From: Chryseobacterium sp.
GTDB taxonomy: Bacteria; Bacteroidota; Bacteroidia; Flavobacteriales; Weeksellaceae
Length of the DNA: 64,000 nt
Direction: 5' to 3'
Assembly: GCF_029240215.1 (NCBI RefSeq)
Contig: NZ_JARBTK010000002.1
Location: forward strand, 558,001-622,000
Below the pieces are notes generated by a model. That model was not told the origin of the DNA. It made no database searches and worked only from the letters and a program-made list of their open reading frames with translations. This document shows positions 34,835 to 44,795 of this stretch, piece after piece. How positions within the stretch are numbered: the stretch's first letter is position 1; the number at the start of each line of letters is the position of its first letter. A program made the translations under genes and the position numbers.

Positions 34835-37705
34835 ATGAATGTTAAACTACGTGTATTAAGTGCTGGAGCATTGTTCTTCTTAGGGCAGGTTGCTTTCGCA
34901 CAGACAACAAAGAATGATTCAGTTCCAAAGGAAACGAAAATCGAAGAGGTTGTTGTTTTGGGGTATAGTAAAACGTCCACGAAAGCGAAATCATCTGCTT
35001 CTTCTGTGACAATTGGTTCTGAAACTTTAGAAAACAGACCGAATATATCTGTGCTGAACTCTATTCAAGGTACTGCACCAGGTATTGTTGTAAATTCAGC
35101 TTCTGGTTCACCAGGTTCTGGGAAATTCAATATCCTAATTAGAGGTCTAAGCTCATTAAACGGGTCTACAGATCCTTTATTTGTTGTAGATGGTATCATT
35201 ACTTCTTCTACGCAGTTCAGAAACCTAAACTCTTATGATATTGATACTTTCAGTATACTTAAAGATGCTCAAGCAACAGCTATATATGGGAACAGAGGAG
35301 CAAATGGTGTTGTGGTGATCACAACAAAAGGAGGTAAATTTAATTCTGGTTTAAGAGTTTCCTATGATGGATTAACATCATTCTCAACGATGCCAAAGCC
35401 AGATTACAATATGTCTAATGCTAAACAATTACTACAAATCCAGAAGAATTATGGAGGCGGTGGTTTTGCTGTTGAAAATAATTTATCTCAAAGTGATATA
35501 GATAATTGGGGTATTGATACTGATTGGAATAAAGAATTTACAAGAGTTGGTATTTCTCAACAACACAACATCTCAATCAGTGCTGGTGGGGAAAACCTAA
35601 ACAACTTTGTCTCTTTAGGTTATTTAGATAGTGAAGGTATTGTTAAACAAACGGATTTTAAAAGATTCACTTTAAGAAATAATCTTAGTGGTAAATCTAA
35701 AGACAATAAGTTAACTTTTGGCGCAATCATTGGCTTAGGGTATTCAAAGAGAAATCAGTTAGACGATGAAACAAATACTGCTATTAATGCAAATGTAATT
35801 CAAAACCCATTATTTGGAGGAGTATTATCTCCATCATTTTTGGCACCGTCACCATATGCTAATGGAAGAGAACTTTTTAATGCTATTGGAACAAACTCTG
35901 TAGTTGCCAGACCGTACGTTCTATATGATAATATTATGGGGGGGGTGAAAAACCAATTTACGGAAACCAGTATTAATGCTAACGGTAATATTAATTACAA
36001 AGTTACAGACTGGTTAAGTGTTGGAAACAGAACCGGAATTGAATACAAAGATTACGGAAGAATTTTTGCAAGAGGTGCTAATGGGTATTTGTCTTTAGCT
36101 GTAGCTGCTGGTCAAGCTGCAGAATTTGGAGGATCTGAAACATTTACTAATCAGAAAGATCTTACTTTCAACTCAATTACAAATATTAGTTTCAACAAGA
36201 CTTTTGGAGAAGATCATACCATTTCTGCATCAGCTTTTATGGATTATATTAAAGTACATTTTAATCAAACTTCACAAACTCAAAATGGTCTAAATCCTTT
36301 GAACTGGGCTTTTGGTGCAGGGACTGGTTATGTGCCGTTTAACCCGGCAACTCCTAACTTGTATAGACCTACAGCTTCAGCATTGAAAGTTACTGCTGGA
36401 ACATTGGCATATTTTGGGACATTAGACTATGATTACAAAGATAAATATGGAATTAGCGGGGTTATAAGAAGAGATGGTTCTTATAGATTCGCTCCTGCAA
36501 ACAGATGGGAGACTTTCTGGTCAGTGGGTGCGAGATGGAATATTGATAAAGAAAATTTCATGGAAGGTTCTGGATTTGATCTTTTAAAATTAAGAGGGTC
36601 AATTGGTACAACAGGAAATCAAAATCTTTCTACACCTGCAAACAACACTAATCCACTTATTCTTAGTCCAAACAACTTCTTGGATCTTTACACAAGTAAT
36701 TCAGGATACCAAAACTTACCTGGATTTGGTATATCTAATTTAGCAAATACTGCATTACAATGGGAACAAGTAACACAATCTGATATCGGGTTAGATTTTA
36801 AATATAAAGGTATTGTTGAAGGTTCTTTTGATTACTACGAAAAGAAAACTGAGAGATTATATGGTCCAATAAGTGTTTCCCCAATAACTGGTGTTACATC
36901 TATTACAGGTAATACTGGTAGAATGGATAATAAAGGTGTGGAAGGTCTAATAAGATTTAATGTAATCAGAAAAGAAGATACGAGATTATCAGTTTTCGTA
37001 AATAGTGCTTACAATAAAAACAGAATTGTATCTTTAGTAACTGAGGATATTGTTAATGGTGATAATAATGATGGAATTGGAGGACCTGCTAGTCAATTTT
37101 ATTTATATCCTTATATAGGAGTTGATCCAACAGATGGTGAGCAGCTATTTTTAGATATTAACGGAAATACAACTAAGACTCCAGTAGCAACTGATAGAAG
37201 AGCGACAGGTAAATCTCCTTATGCAAAATTTACAGGAGGTTTTGGATTCAACTTTGAACATAAAGGTTTGTTCTTTGATACATTATTCTCATTCCAGCAA
37301 GGAGGTTATATCTATGACAATTTATATTCTTGGGTAATGGATCCTTTCTATGCTGCGAATAATATTAATGTTTCTGCAGATTTATTGAATGCTTGGACTC
37401 CTACCAACACAGGATCAAACATTCCTTCACTTACAGCTAACAATGCTGGTTTAGAAGGTCAATCTGATAGATTCTTATATAAGTCGGATTTCATCAGATT
37501 GAAAAATGTATCTCTTGGATATAATTTTTCTAAAAGCAGATTAGGTAATTTGCCAGTAAGATCAATTAAAGTGTTTATTCAAGCTGAAAACTTATTGACT
37601 TGGTCTGATTGGAAAGGTTTTGACCCTGAGCCAGTAACTACTTATTCATTGAATGTATATCCTAATCCTAGAACAGTTTCTGTAGGGATGAATGTAGATT
37701 TCTAA
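34835..37705 (+). CDS. SusC/RagA TonB-dependent outer-membrane transporter
   Basis: 956 residues. A signal peptide (to about 22) is followed by a short TonB-box-like segment KIEEVVVLGYSKT, then the plug domain with NRPNISVLNSIQGTAPGIVV, ILIRGLSSLNGSTDPLFVVDG and IYGNRGANGVVVITTKGG, the SusC-type plug signatures. The beta-barrel fills the rest and ends in an aromatic residue (VGMNVDF). The N-terminal carboxypeptidase-like domain of most SusC proteins is missing, so this is a short form. It imports an oligomer together with the SusD partner 13 bp downstream; the substrate cannot be read. Confidence 0.96.
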   Translation: MNVKLRVLSAGALFFLGQVAFAQTTKNDSVPKETKIEEVVVLGYSKTSTKAKSSASSVTIGSETLENRPNISVLNSIQGTAPGIVVNSASGSPGSGKFNILIRGLSSLNGSTDPLFVVDGIITSSTQFRNLNSYDIDTFSILKDAQATAIYGNRGANGVVVITTKGGKFNSGLRVSYDGLTSFSTMPKPDYNMSNAKQLLQIQKNYGGGGFAVENNLSQSDIDNWGIDTDWNKEFTRVGISQQHNISISAGGENLNNFVSLGYLDSEGIVKQTDFKRFTLRNNLSGKSKDNKLTFGAIIGLGYSKRNQLDDETNTAINANVIQNPLFGGVLSPSFLAPSPYANGRELFNAIGTNSVVARPYVLYDNIMGGVKNQFTETSINANGNINYKVTDWLSVGNRTGIEYKDYGRIFARGANGYLSLAVAAGQAAEFGGSETFTNQKDLTFNSITNISFNKTFGEDHTISASAFMDYIKVHFNQTSQTQNGLNPLNWAFGAGTGYVPFNPATPNLYRPTASALKVTAGTLAYFGTLDYDYKDKYGISGVIRRDGSYRFAPANRWETFWSVGARWNIDKENFMEGSGFDLLKLRGSIGTTGNQNLSTPANNTNPLILSPNNFLDLYTSNSGYQNLPGFGISNLANTALQWEQVTQSDIGLDFKYKGIVEGSFDYYEKKTERLYGPISVSPITGVTSITGNTGRMDNKGVEGLIRFNVIRKEDTRLSVFVNSAYNKNRIVSLVTEDIVNGDNNDGIGGPASQFYLYPYIGVDPTDGEQLFLDINGNTTKTPVATDRRATGKSPYAKFTGGFGFNFEHKGLFFDTLFSFQQGGYIYDNLYSWVMDPFYAANNINVSADLLNAWTPTNTGSNIPSLTANNAGLEGQSDRFLYKSDFIRLKNVSLGYNFSKSRLGNLPVRSIKVFIQAENLLTWSDWKGFDPEPVTTYSLNVYPNPRTVSVGMNVDF

Positions 37706-37718
37706 AATTTTTAATATT

Positions 37719-39317
37719 ATGAAAAGAATTATAAAAACAGCCTTTTTTTTAGCAACCTTCGTTTCTGTAGGTTTCTCGCTATCGAGTTGTCAGGATGCGA
37801 TTGAGATTGAGCAACCAGGTCAATTAGATGACGATGCGATTTTTAGTAATGTAGCAAATTTAAATAGTTTCTTATTAGGTTCCGTATATTCAAGTATGGA
37901 AACTGGGAATGATATTTACTTCACAGCAGTTTTTACTGATGAGGTAAAACCTGGAAACGGAAGTGGAGGTCAGGAATTCCAATTACACAGACATTTTTTA
38001 GATGCTTCAGATGGAGTTCCTGGTGGTATATGGAGTAATCATTATAGATTAATTAATCGAGTAAACAGATTAATTGCCGGTGCAGCATTATTTACTCCTG
38101 CAGCTTCTGAGCAAACTCAGTATAATAATATTATCGCACAAGCTAGAGCTTTAAGAGCATATGCTTATGTTCAATTGTTGGCATACTATTCACCAGATAT
38201 GAAAAATTCTGGTGCATTAGGAGTTATCATAACAGATGGTATTCCAGAAACAGATGCCAAATTACCAAGAAGCACTAATCAAGCGGTTTTTGATGTTATT
38301 AATGCCGATTTGGATTTTGCAAGAAACACGTTATCGTATTCTAATGTAGCTGCTGCTAGATTTTATGTTGATAAAGGATTTGTAAATGCTCTTTCTGCAA
38401 GATTTAACCTTTATAGAGGTAATAATGTATTAGCTAAACAGTATGCACAAGATGTTATTTCTAATTCAGGATTAACATTAACGCCAGCTACTCCAATTAG
38501 CAATGGTTCAGCAATTTTTACAAATCCAACACCTCCATCTACAGTACCTGTTCATCAGCAAATTCCAGCGTGGAATTCTGCTTTCTATGCTGTAGCTTCT
38601 TCATTTAATCCTTATAGAAACTTGTGGAATGATTCAAGTAGAGGTGAAATTATTTTCTCTCTGAATAGATTGGCTACAGGAGTAGGTGCTGGTGTAGGCA
38701 CATATTGGAACACTAATACATCAACCGTTTCAGGAGTTCCTATGTGGTTTTTAGGAAGAAATTTATTCAATTTGGTCAATACTACTGGTGATATAAGAAG
38801 ATATACTTATATCGATCCAAGTTCTATTGTTGATGCTAATTATGCTACAAGCTCTTCTCCAATTACTTCAGATAGGTTAGTTATTGATAAATATCCTGGA
38901 AAAACTAGTGCACCTACGAGAAACGATTTAAAGTTATTTAGATTATCAGAAATGTATTTTATATTAGCAGAAGCAGAAGTTGCTAATAATAATTTATCTG
39001 GTGCTCAGGCAGCTATTCAAGCAGTGAGAGTTGCGAGAAACTATAATGGTACTGCAACTACTCCTACTTATGGAAATGCTCAGACTGCTTATGCAGATAT
39101 TTTAAAAGAACGTAGAATTGAATTAGGCTTAGAAGGTCACCGTTATATTGATCTTAAAAGAATGGCAGTTCAAGCGGGGGTAACTATGGATAGAAACCCA
39201 ACGGATGATATAATACCAGTTACAAACTTGGCTAACGGAAGTTATAAATATACCTTACCAATTCCGTTTACAGAAATTTCCGCAAACCCAAATATCCAAC
39301 AAAATCCTGGTTATTAA
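37719..39317 (+). CDS. SusD/RagB nutrient-binding lipoprotein
   Basis: 532 residues. The signal ends in SSCQDAIEI with a lipobox Cys (LSSC), so it is an outer-membrane lipoprotein facing outward. TPR-like helices are visible in the N-terminal half (AQARALRAYAYVQLLAYYSPD), and the C-terminal RagB/SusD region has FRLSEMYFILAEAEV and ERRIELGLEGHRYIDLKRM. It forms the lid of the SusC channel. No glycoside hydrolase or sensor is next to the pair, which argues for peptides or another non-glycan ligand, or an unlinked locus. Confidence 0.96.
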   Translation: MKRIIKTAFFLATFVSVGFSLSSCQDAIEIEQPGQLDDDAIFSNVANLNSFLLGSVYSSMETGNDIYFTAVFTDEVKPGNGSGGQEFQLHRHFLDASDGVPGGIWSNHYRLINRVNRLIAGAALFTPAASEQTQYNNIIAQARALRAYAYVQLLAYYSPDMKNSGALGVIITDGIPETDAKLPRSTNQAVFDVINADLDFARNTLSYSNVAAARFYVDKGFVNALSARFNLYRGNNVLAKQYAQDVISNSGLTLTPATPISNGSAIFTNPTPPSTVPVHQQIPAWNSAFYAVASSFNPYRNLWNDSSRGEIIFSLNRLATGVGAGVGTYWNTNTSTVSGVPMWFLGRNLFNLVNTTGDIRRYTYIDPSSIVDANYATSSSPITSDRLVIDKYPGKTSAPTRNDLKLFRLSEMYFILAEAEVANNNLSGAQAAIQAVRVARNYNGTATTPTYGNAQTAYADILKERRIELGLEGHRYIDLKRMAVQAGVTMDRNPTDDIIPVTNLANGSYKYTLPIPFTEISANPNIQQNPGY

Positions 39318-39337
39318 TTCCTAATAATCATATAATT

Positions 39338-39364
39338 AAAACCCTGCTTCAAGCAGGGTTTTTT
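39338..39364 (+). terminator. Terminator after susD
   Basis: AAAACCCTGCTT and AAGCAGGGTTTT form the stem, followed by T. It lies 20 bp after the stop. Confidence 0.85.
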
Positions 39365-39380
39365 ATTTCCTTTTATTTCC

Positions 39381-39388
39381 TATTTTTG
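39381..39388 (+). promoter_or_regulatory. -7 box of porin gene
   Basis: TATTTTTG, 49 bases before the porin ATG. No TTG at -33. Confidence 0.35.
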
Positions 39389-39437
39389 CATAATAAAATC
39401 AAGAATATATTTTTTGATTTTATTTAATAGAAAATAA

Positions 39438-41375
39438 ATGAAATACATTCTCCTCATCATACTTTTCTTCGGCACCTTCTTCAAAGCCCAAGTCATCGTC
39501 AACAAAACAGATTCCAATCGATTGGATAAAAAGTTGTCTGATACTTTGGTGATTGATTCTGGTAAGAAAGACTCTTTAAAAATATTTAAACCAACTATTC
39601 AGGATTATCAGTATCAAACGCAGTTTTCTGAGAAGAAAGTTTTTGATACGGTGATGACTTTTGATAAAACGAATGTTTTTTCACAATATAACAATCGTGA
39701 TAATTTCGGTAGAGTTCAGTTTGCTAATATTGGTGCGGGTTTCAATCCTTTGTCTTATGAAGTAAACGCAGAAGGGAATCTGTCATTGTTGCCATCAAAT
39801 AAATCTTATGGAATTTTGGGTGTCAATGATATAAAGTATTATGATGTAAAAACTCCTACTGCAACTTTCATTTATCATACAGCAATGCGAAATGGTGCTG
39901 CGCTACAATCTACATATACACAGAATATCGGTAAGAGATTTAATTTTGCTGTTGAATATATGGGATTGCGTTCTGAAGGAATGTACAGAAATTCACTGGC
40001 TGCAAACAACAACACTTTATTTTCCGGACATTATATTTCCAAAAGTGGAAATTATGAACTTTTTGCTCACTACCTTCACCAAAATGTAAATAATCAGGAA
40101 AATGGAGGAATTGCAGATGATGAGCTTTTTCAATCTGGCAATAGCGAAGCTAATAAACAAAATGCACAGGTAAATTTAGAATCTTCAAGTTCTCAGTTTT
40201 CTTACCGCCGTTATTATTTAAGTCATCAATTTACGCCTTTCAATTCTGAAAAATTCCCTTTTAGAATAAGACATACCTTATCAAATCAGGGAAATAAATA
40301 TTACTATTTTCAGGATGCTTTAGAAAATTACTGGTACACTACATCTTCACAAATTGTTGATGGATTTTCTCCTTCAACAAAAAAATATTCCAACAACTTC
40401 AGCAATACGGTAAGCTTGGTTTTAGATAATGAAAAATTTAAACTTGATGCCGGTGTACGATATCAGATGTTGAAATTTGGTTTAAATGAAATTGATTTAC
40501 CTCTTGTAGATGTTCCGGCAGAGTTGAAAGAAAACAGATTGGGTGCTGTAGCAAATCTGCAGGTAAAATTGTTTGATAAATTTCAATTAAACTCATTTTT
40601 AGAGTTTTCAAACGGAAGTCAGTTTGGAAATTATCTAAAAACAACAAATAATATCAAGTTTGAACCGATAAAAGACTATTTTGTTAATGCTAAGGTTAAT
40701 TTCCAAAGTGTTTATCCATCATTCAACTATCTTGCGAATTCTTCCGCGTACAGAAGGTTTAACTATTATCTTCAGGATGCCAAAAATCAGGCAGTCACAG
40801 AAATCGGAGGAAGTATTAATTTAAAATGGTTTAAATCTGAATTGTTTGCCAATTATTTCAGAATAGATAATTATACCTATTTTGATTCTTCAGCGATGCC
40901 TCGCCAAAGTGATAATTCATTAAATATCTCTCAAATCGGAGGTGATGCAACGTTTAGCTACAGAAAGTTTCACTTAAATACACGGGTGCAGTTTCAGAGT
41001 GCTTTAACGAATAAAGAACTTCTTCCGATGCCTTCGTTTATTGGAAGAGCAAATTTCTTCTTCCAGTCAAAAGCATTCAAAAATGCTGCAGAAATTCAGG
41101 CAGGGATCAAAGTTTATTATTTTTCAAAGTTTGCATCGAGAGAATATTTTCCTATCCTTAATGAATATATCCTTCCGACAGCCGATTCTTTCTCTATTGG
41201 AGGACAGCCTATCGCAGATCTTTATATCAATATGAAGGTAAAAAAAATGTTTTTCTTTATCGAAGGGCAACAAATGGGAACCCTTCTTTCATATAACAAA
41301 GCCTACGCTTTCCCGCATTATCCGGTCTATGATTTCAGACTGAATATCGGAATTGTATGGTATTTGTTCAACTAA
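39438..41375 (+). CDS. Putative porin (outer-membrane beta-barrel)
   Basis: 645 residues. A signal peptide (MKYILLIILFFGTFFKAQ) is followed by alternating hydrophobic/polar strands throughout and a C-terminal aromatic end (IGIVWYLFN), the mark of an outer-membrane barrel. The sequence matches the flavobacterial putative-porin family, with N-terminal FSQYNNRDNFGRVQFANIGAGFNPL and C-terminal VYDFRLNIGIVWY. Its cargo is unknown. The bshC start follows 11 bp after the stop, so the two may be cotranscribed. Confidence 0.85.
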   Translation: MKYILLIILFFGTFFKAQVIVNKTDSNRLDKKLSDTLVIDSGKKDSLKIFKPTIQDYQYQTQFSEKKVFDTVMTFDKTNVFSQYNNRDNFGRVQFANIGAGFNPLSYEVNAEGNLSLLPSNKSYGILGVNDIKYYDVKTPTATFIYHTAMRNGAALQSTYTQNIGKRFNFAVEYMGLRSEGMYRNSLAANNNTLFSGHYISKSGNYELFAHYLHQNVNNQENGGIADDELFQSGNSEANKQNAQVNLESSSSQFSYRRYYLSHQFTPFNSEKFPFRIRHTLSNQGNKYYYFQDALENYWYTTSSQIVDGFSPSTKKYSNNFSNTVSLVLDNEKFKLDAGVRYQMLKFGLNEIDLPLVDVPAELKENRLGAVANLQVKLFDKFQLNSFLEFSNGSQFGNYLKTTNNIKFEPIKDYFVNAKVNFQSVYPSFNYLANSSAYRRFNYYLQDAKNQAVTEIGGSINLKWFKSELFANYFRIDNYTYFDSSAMPRQSDNSLNISQIGGDATFSYRKFHLNTRVQFQSALTNKELLPMPSFIGRANFFFQSKAFKNAAEIQAGIKVYYFSKFASREYFPILNEYILPTADSFSIGGQPIADLYINMKVKKMFFFIEGQQMGTLLSYNKAYAFPHYPVYDFRLNIGIVWYLFN

Positions 41376-41386
41376 ATTCAATCACG

Positions 41387-42973
41387 TTGAAAACAGTCAA
41401 TAAAATAGTATTTACCGATATCGAGAGTATTCCTCAATTGGTCAAAGATTTTTTAAATCAGGAGATTAAGGGTTTCGAAAAAAACACTTTTTCATTTGAT
41501 AATTTTTCTCAGCAGATTCATCAGAAGCAAAATTCTTTTGACAATTTTCAAAGAGAAATCATGTTAAAAATATTTACAGAGCAACTTTCACATTTAAAAC
41601 TTTCGTCAAAACAGAAAGAAAATATTGAGAGTTTAAAGTCCCCAAATACTTTCACGATCACTACAGGCCACCAGCTTAATCTTTTTTCAGGACCTGTCTT
41701 TTTTGTATATAAAATTTTGCAGACAATAAAAACCTGTACCCATTTAAAACAAAAATTCCAGGATTTTAATTTTGTTCCGGTGTATTGGATGGCTTCTGAA
41801 GATCACGATTTTGCTGAGATCAATCATTTTAAAACAGAAAATAATTATTACGAAATCAACGAAAAATCTGGCGGAGCAGTTGGCAGAATAAAAATTGGAG
41901 ATACTTTTTTTATTTCTGAATTTGAAAAGGAATTCAAAGACTCTATTTTCGGAACAGAATTGATTTTAATGCTTAAAGAAGCATATAAAGTTGGAAATAC
42001 CTTGACTGAAGCGATACAGATTTTGGTCAACCGATTATTTTCAGAATTCGGATTGTTGATTCTTGACGGAGATTCCAAAGAATTAAAAAATCAAGTTAAA
42101 GATATTTTTAAAGACGAATTGATTAATTTCAGTTTGCATGACACTTCAAAGGAGAAAGTCGATTTTCTGACAGAAAAATATGGTAAAGTTCAGGTTAATC
42201 CGAGAGAAATTAATTTATTTTACCTTTCGGAAACCAGAGACAGAATAGATTTCGATGGTGAAAATTATTTTGTTGTAGATACAGATAAGAAATTTACGAA
42301 AGAAGAGATTTTAGCCGAGTTAGAAAACTTTCCGGAAAGATTCAGTCCGAATGCGTTGATGCGCCCTGTTTATCAGGAGAAAGTTCTGCCCAATTTGGCT
42401 TACATCGGAGGAAACGCCGAAATCATGTATTGGCTTGAATTAAAAGATTATTTCGCAAAAATCAATATTCCTTTTCCGATTTTGATTCCGAGGAATTCAA
42501 TGCTGTTTATTAAAGAGAAAACTTTAGGTAAAATTGAAAAGCTGGATTTGAGGATCGAGGATTTCTTCCAGAATTTTACTAAAATTACAAACGCAAAAAT
42601 ATTAGAAAATAATTTTATTCTTGAAAGTCTTGATGGACAAGAAAATAGCTTAATTCATAATTTTTCAGAATTGAAAAGTTTAGCCGAAACCACCGAAAAA
42701 TCTTTCGGAAATATGGTGAAAGCTGAAGAAATTCGTCAGCTTAAATCTTTTAAAAGAATGAGAAAAAGACTGCTTCATGCAGAAAAAATTAAGCAAAACG
42801 AATTGCTGGAACGGTTAGAAATGTTATTTTTAGATGTTCATCCGGCAAAAACATGGCAGGAAAGAATTTTTAATTTCTCTGTTTTTTTTGCTGATTACGG
42901 CTACTCATGGCTTGAGTCTTGCCTGGAAGAAATGGAAGTGGAGCAATCAAAATTAATAATTGTTGCCATTTAA
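41387..42973 (+). CDS. bshC: Bacillithiol synthase BshC
   Basis: About 529 residues from a TTG at 41387 (then KTVNKIVFTDIESIPQLVKDFL); the frame can extend to 41357 but would overlap the porin gene. Family marks include TITTGHQLNLFSGPVFFVYKI, VPVYWMASEDHDFAEIN and SPNALMRPVYQEKVLPNLAYIGG. A coiled-coil insertion lies near residues 450-500. BshC adds cysteine to GlcN-malate in the last step of bacillithiol synthesis, giving the main low-molecular-weight thiol of many Bacteroidota. Start choice is moderately sure. Confidence 0.93.
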   Translation: MKTVNKIVFTDIESIPQLVKDFLNQEIKGFEKNTFSFDNFSQQIHQKQNSFDNFQREIMLKIFTEQLSHLKLSSKQKENIESLKSPNTFTITTGHQLNLFSGPVFFVYKILQTIKTCTHLKQKFQDFNFVPVYWMASEDHDFAEINHFKTENNYYEINEKSGGAVGRIKIGDTFFISEFEKEFKDSIFGTELILMLKEAYKVGNTLTEAIQILVNRLFSEFGLLILDGDSKELKNQVKDIFKDELINFSLHDTSKEKVDFLTEKYGKVQVNPREINLFYLSETRDRIDFDGENYFVVDTDKKFTKEEILAELENFPERFSPNALMRPVYQEKVLPNLAYIGGNAEIMYWLELKDYFAKINIPFPILIPRNSMLFIKEKTLGKIEKLDLRIEDFFQNFTKITNAKILENNFILESLDGQENSLIHNFSELKSLAETTEKSFGNMVKAEEIRQLKSFKRMRKRLLHAEKIKQNELLERLEMLFLDVHPAKTWQERIFNFSVFFADYGYSWLESCLEEMEVEQSKLIIVAI

Positions 42974-43010
42974 TTTTAAAGAAGTATTTTTGTACATTAT
43001 AATATCGAAA

Positions 43011-44738
43011 ATGATTAAGAGGTTTTTTTTACTGTCTGGTTTATGTATGTTTTTGAGCGTTTCTGCTCAGAAGACACACACGGTTGTAAAAGGTGACAAT
43101 CCGTACAATATTTCAAAGAAATACGGAATTACTATTGACGAGCTGCTAAAGCTGAATCCGAAAGTCAAAGACGGAAAATTGGCAATCGGAGATGTTCTCA
43201 ATGTGAAGACGGGAAATGCTGCTGTTACGAAAGTGACTTCTACTTCTTCATCTGCTTCAAAAACGGGGAAAATCTATCTTCAGCCAAAACAAACAATTTA
43301 CGGTATTACAAAGCAGTACAGAATTTCTGAAGCGGATCTAAGAAAATTAAATCCTGAATTAGATTCTCATATGAAAATTGGTGATGAAATTACATTACCT
43401 CTCGACAGCATCAAAAAATATGGAGGTAATCAAACTGCAGTTGTGACCGCAAAACCTGCTGAAGCGCCTGTGGAAGCTGTACAGCCAAACAATGCAAAAA
43501 CCAAAATAGATTCCGGGAATGATAATTCAACAACGACATCTCATTCTTCTTCAGGTCAGGATGAATACGCAACTTATACGGTTGAACAGGGAGATACCGT
43601 TTTTTCTATTGTCAATAAATTTGGAGTGACCATCGACGAATTGATTGCTTTAAACCCTGATTTATCAAGAGGTTTGAAAACCGGAATGGTTCTTAAAATC
43701 AAAAAATTAGACGCAGCATATACTAAGAAAAGTGGTGATGCATTGAGCGTAGTTTTAATGCTACCTTTTGGTTACAGCACAAACGAAACTCAGTACAGAT
43801 CAATGGCAATGGATTTTCTTACCGGAGCAAAATTAGCCATTGAAAGAAATGCAGCAAGCGGACAGAAACTTGATATCAAAATTGTTGATTCAGGTAATGA
43901 AGCTTCCTTTAAAAATTCTTTAACGCAGATTAATCCGAATAATACAGATTTAATTGTTGGTCCGTTCTTCAAATCAAATGTGATTGATTTGCTGGATTTT
44001 ACAAAAACTCAGAAAATTCCTGTTGTTGCGCCATTTGCAAATTCTCCGGAATTATACAATTATAGCAATTTAATTATTGTGGAAACCAATGATCAGACTT
44101 ATTCAGACAAAATAGTTGAAGAGGTAAAAACAGTTTATTCTGATCAAAAAATTTATATCGTGGCAGATTCTAAAAAAGAAAATGCCAATTATATAAAAGC
44201 TAATCTCGAAAAAGCTGTTAAAAATGCTAACGTATCAATAGTAAATTCTGCAGCAGATATTCAGCTGGATCAAAATATGATGACAGGTCAGTCTGCACCT
44301 GTGATCGCAATTTTGGCAAGTGATAATGATAATGTAGGAGAAGCTTTCTCAAGCAGAATGATTGCACTTTCGAAAGAAGTTCAGGGGATGAAAGCATTCA
44401 GCTTATACTCTGTACCAAGTTTTGAGAAAAAAGTTGATGAGCTGAGCCAGGCAAGTCTGGTTTATCTGATGGACAGAAAAATCAATACCGACGGAAGTTT
44501 TGAAAAAGAAATATTAGCAGCATATAAAGCTAAATACTGCAAAACTCCGGGTAAATATGCCGTGATAGGTTTTGATGTGATGAATGATATGTTGACAAGA
44601 GAAAATAAAAAAGGCGAAATTTTCAAACAGATGAATAAAGTGCAGACACAGCTTGCCACAAAATTCGAATTTGTAAAGTCTAAATCAAACGGAGCATATG
44701 TCAATACCGGTTTCAGGGTAATAAGATTGGTTCCGTAA
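43011..44738 (+). CDS. LysM-repeat protein with ligand-binding-like domain
   Basis: About 575 residues from the ATG at 43011 (MIKRFFLLSGLCMFLSVSAQ, a signal peptide). The longer frame from 42960 adds a non-family prefix. Three LysM repeats follow: HTVVKGDNPYNISKKYGI, IYLQPKQTIYGITKQYRI and YTVEQGDTVFSIVNKFGV. Residues beyond about 240 resemble the type 1 periplasmic-binding fold (VVLMLPFGYS, DLIVGPFFKSNVIDLLDF). It probably binds peptidoglycan in the periplasm and may sense or scaffold cell-wall processes. No catalytic motif is visible. Confidence 0.85.
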   Translation: MIKRFFLLSGLCMFLSVSAQKTHTVVKGDNPYNISKKYGITIDELLKLNPKVKDGKLAIGDVLNVKTGNAAVTKVTSTSSSASKTGKIYLQPKQTIYGITKQYRISEADLRKLNPELDSHMKIGDEITLPLDSIKKYGGNQTAVVTAKPAEAPVEAVQPNNAKTKIDSGNDNSTTTSHSSSGQDEYATYTVEQGDTVFSIVNKFGVTIDELIALNPDLSRGLKTGMVLKIKKLDAAYTKKSGDALSVVLMLPFGYSTNETQYRSMAMDFLTGAKLAIERNAASGQKLDIKIVDSGNEASFKNSLTQINPNNTDLIVGPFFKSNVIDLLDFTKTQKIPVVAPFANSPELYNYSNLIIVETNDQTYSDKIVEEVKTVYSDQKIYIVADSKKENANYIKANLEKAVKNANVSIVNSAADIQLDQNMMTGQSAPVIAILASDNDNVGEAFSSRMIALSKEVQGMKAFSLYSVPSFEKKVDELSQASLVYLMDRKINTDGSFEKEILAAYKAKYCKTPGKYAVIGFDVMNDMLTRENKKGEIFKQMNKVQTQLATKFEFVKSKSNGAYVNTGFRVIRLVP

Positions 44739-44743
44739 TACTG

Positions 44744-44760
44744 AAAGTAGTTCTACTTTT
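44744..44760 (+). terminator. Weak hairpin after LysM gene
   Basis: AAAGTAG, TT, CTACTTT then T. A short 7-bp stem directly after the stop; termination is uncertain. Confidence 0.35.
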
Positions 44761-44766
44761 AAAATA

Positions 44767-44774
44767 TATATTTG
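44767..44774 (+). promoter_or_regulatory. -7 box of fabD
   Basis: TATATTTG, 21 bases before the fabD ATG. No TTG at -33. Confidence 0.45.
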
Positions 44775-44795
44775 TATTAATTTTTAAATAAATAA

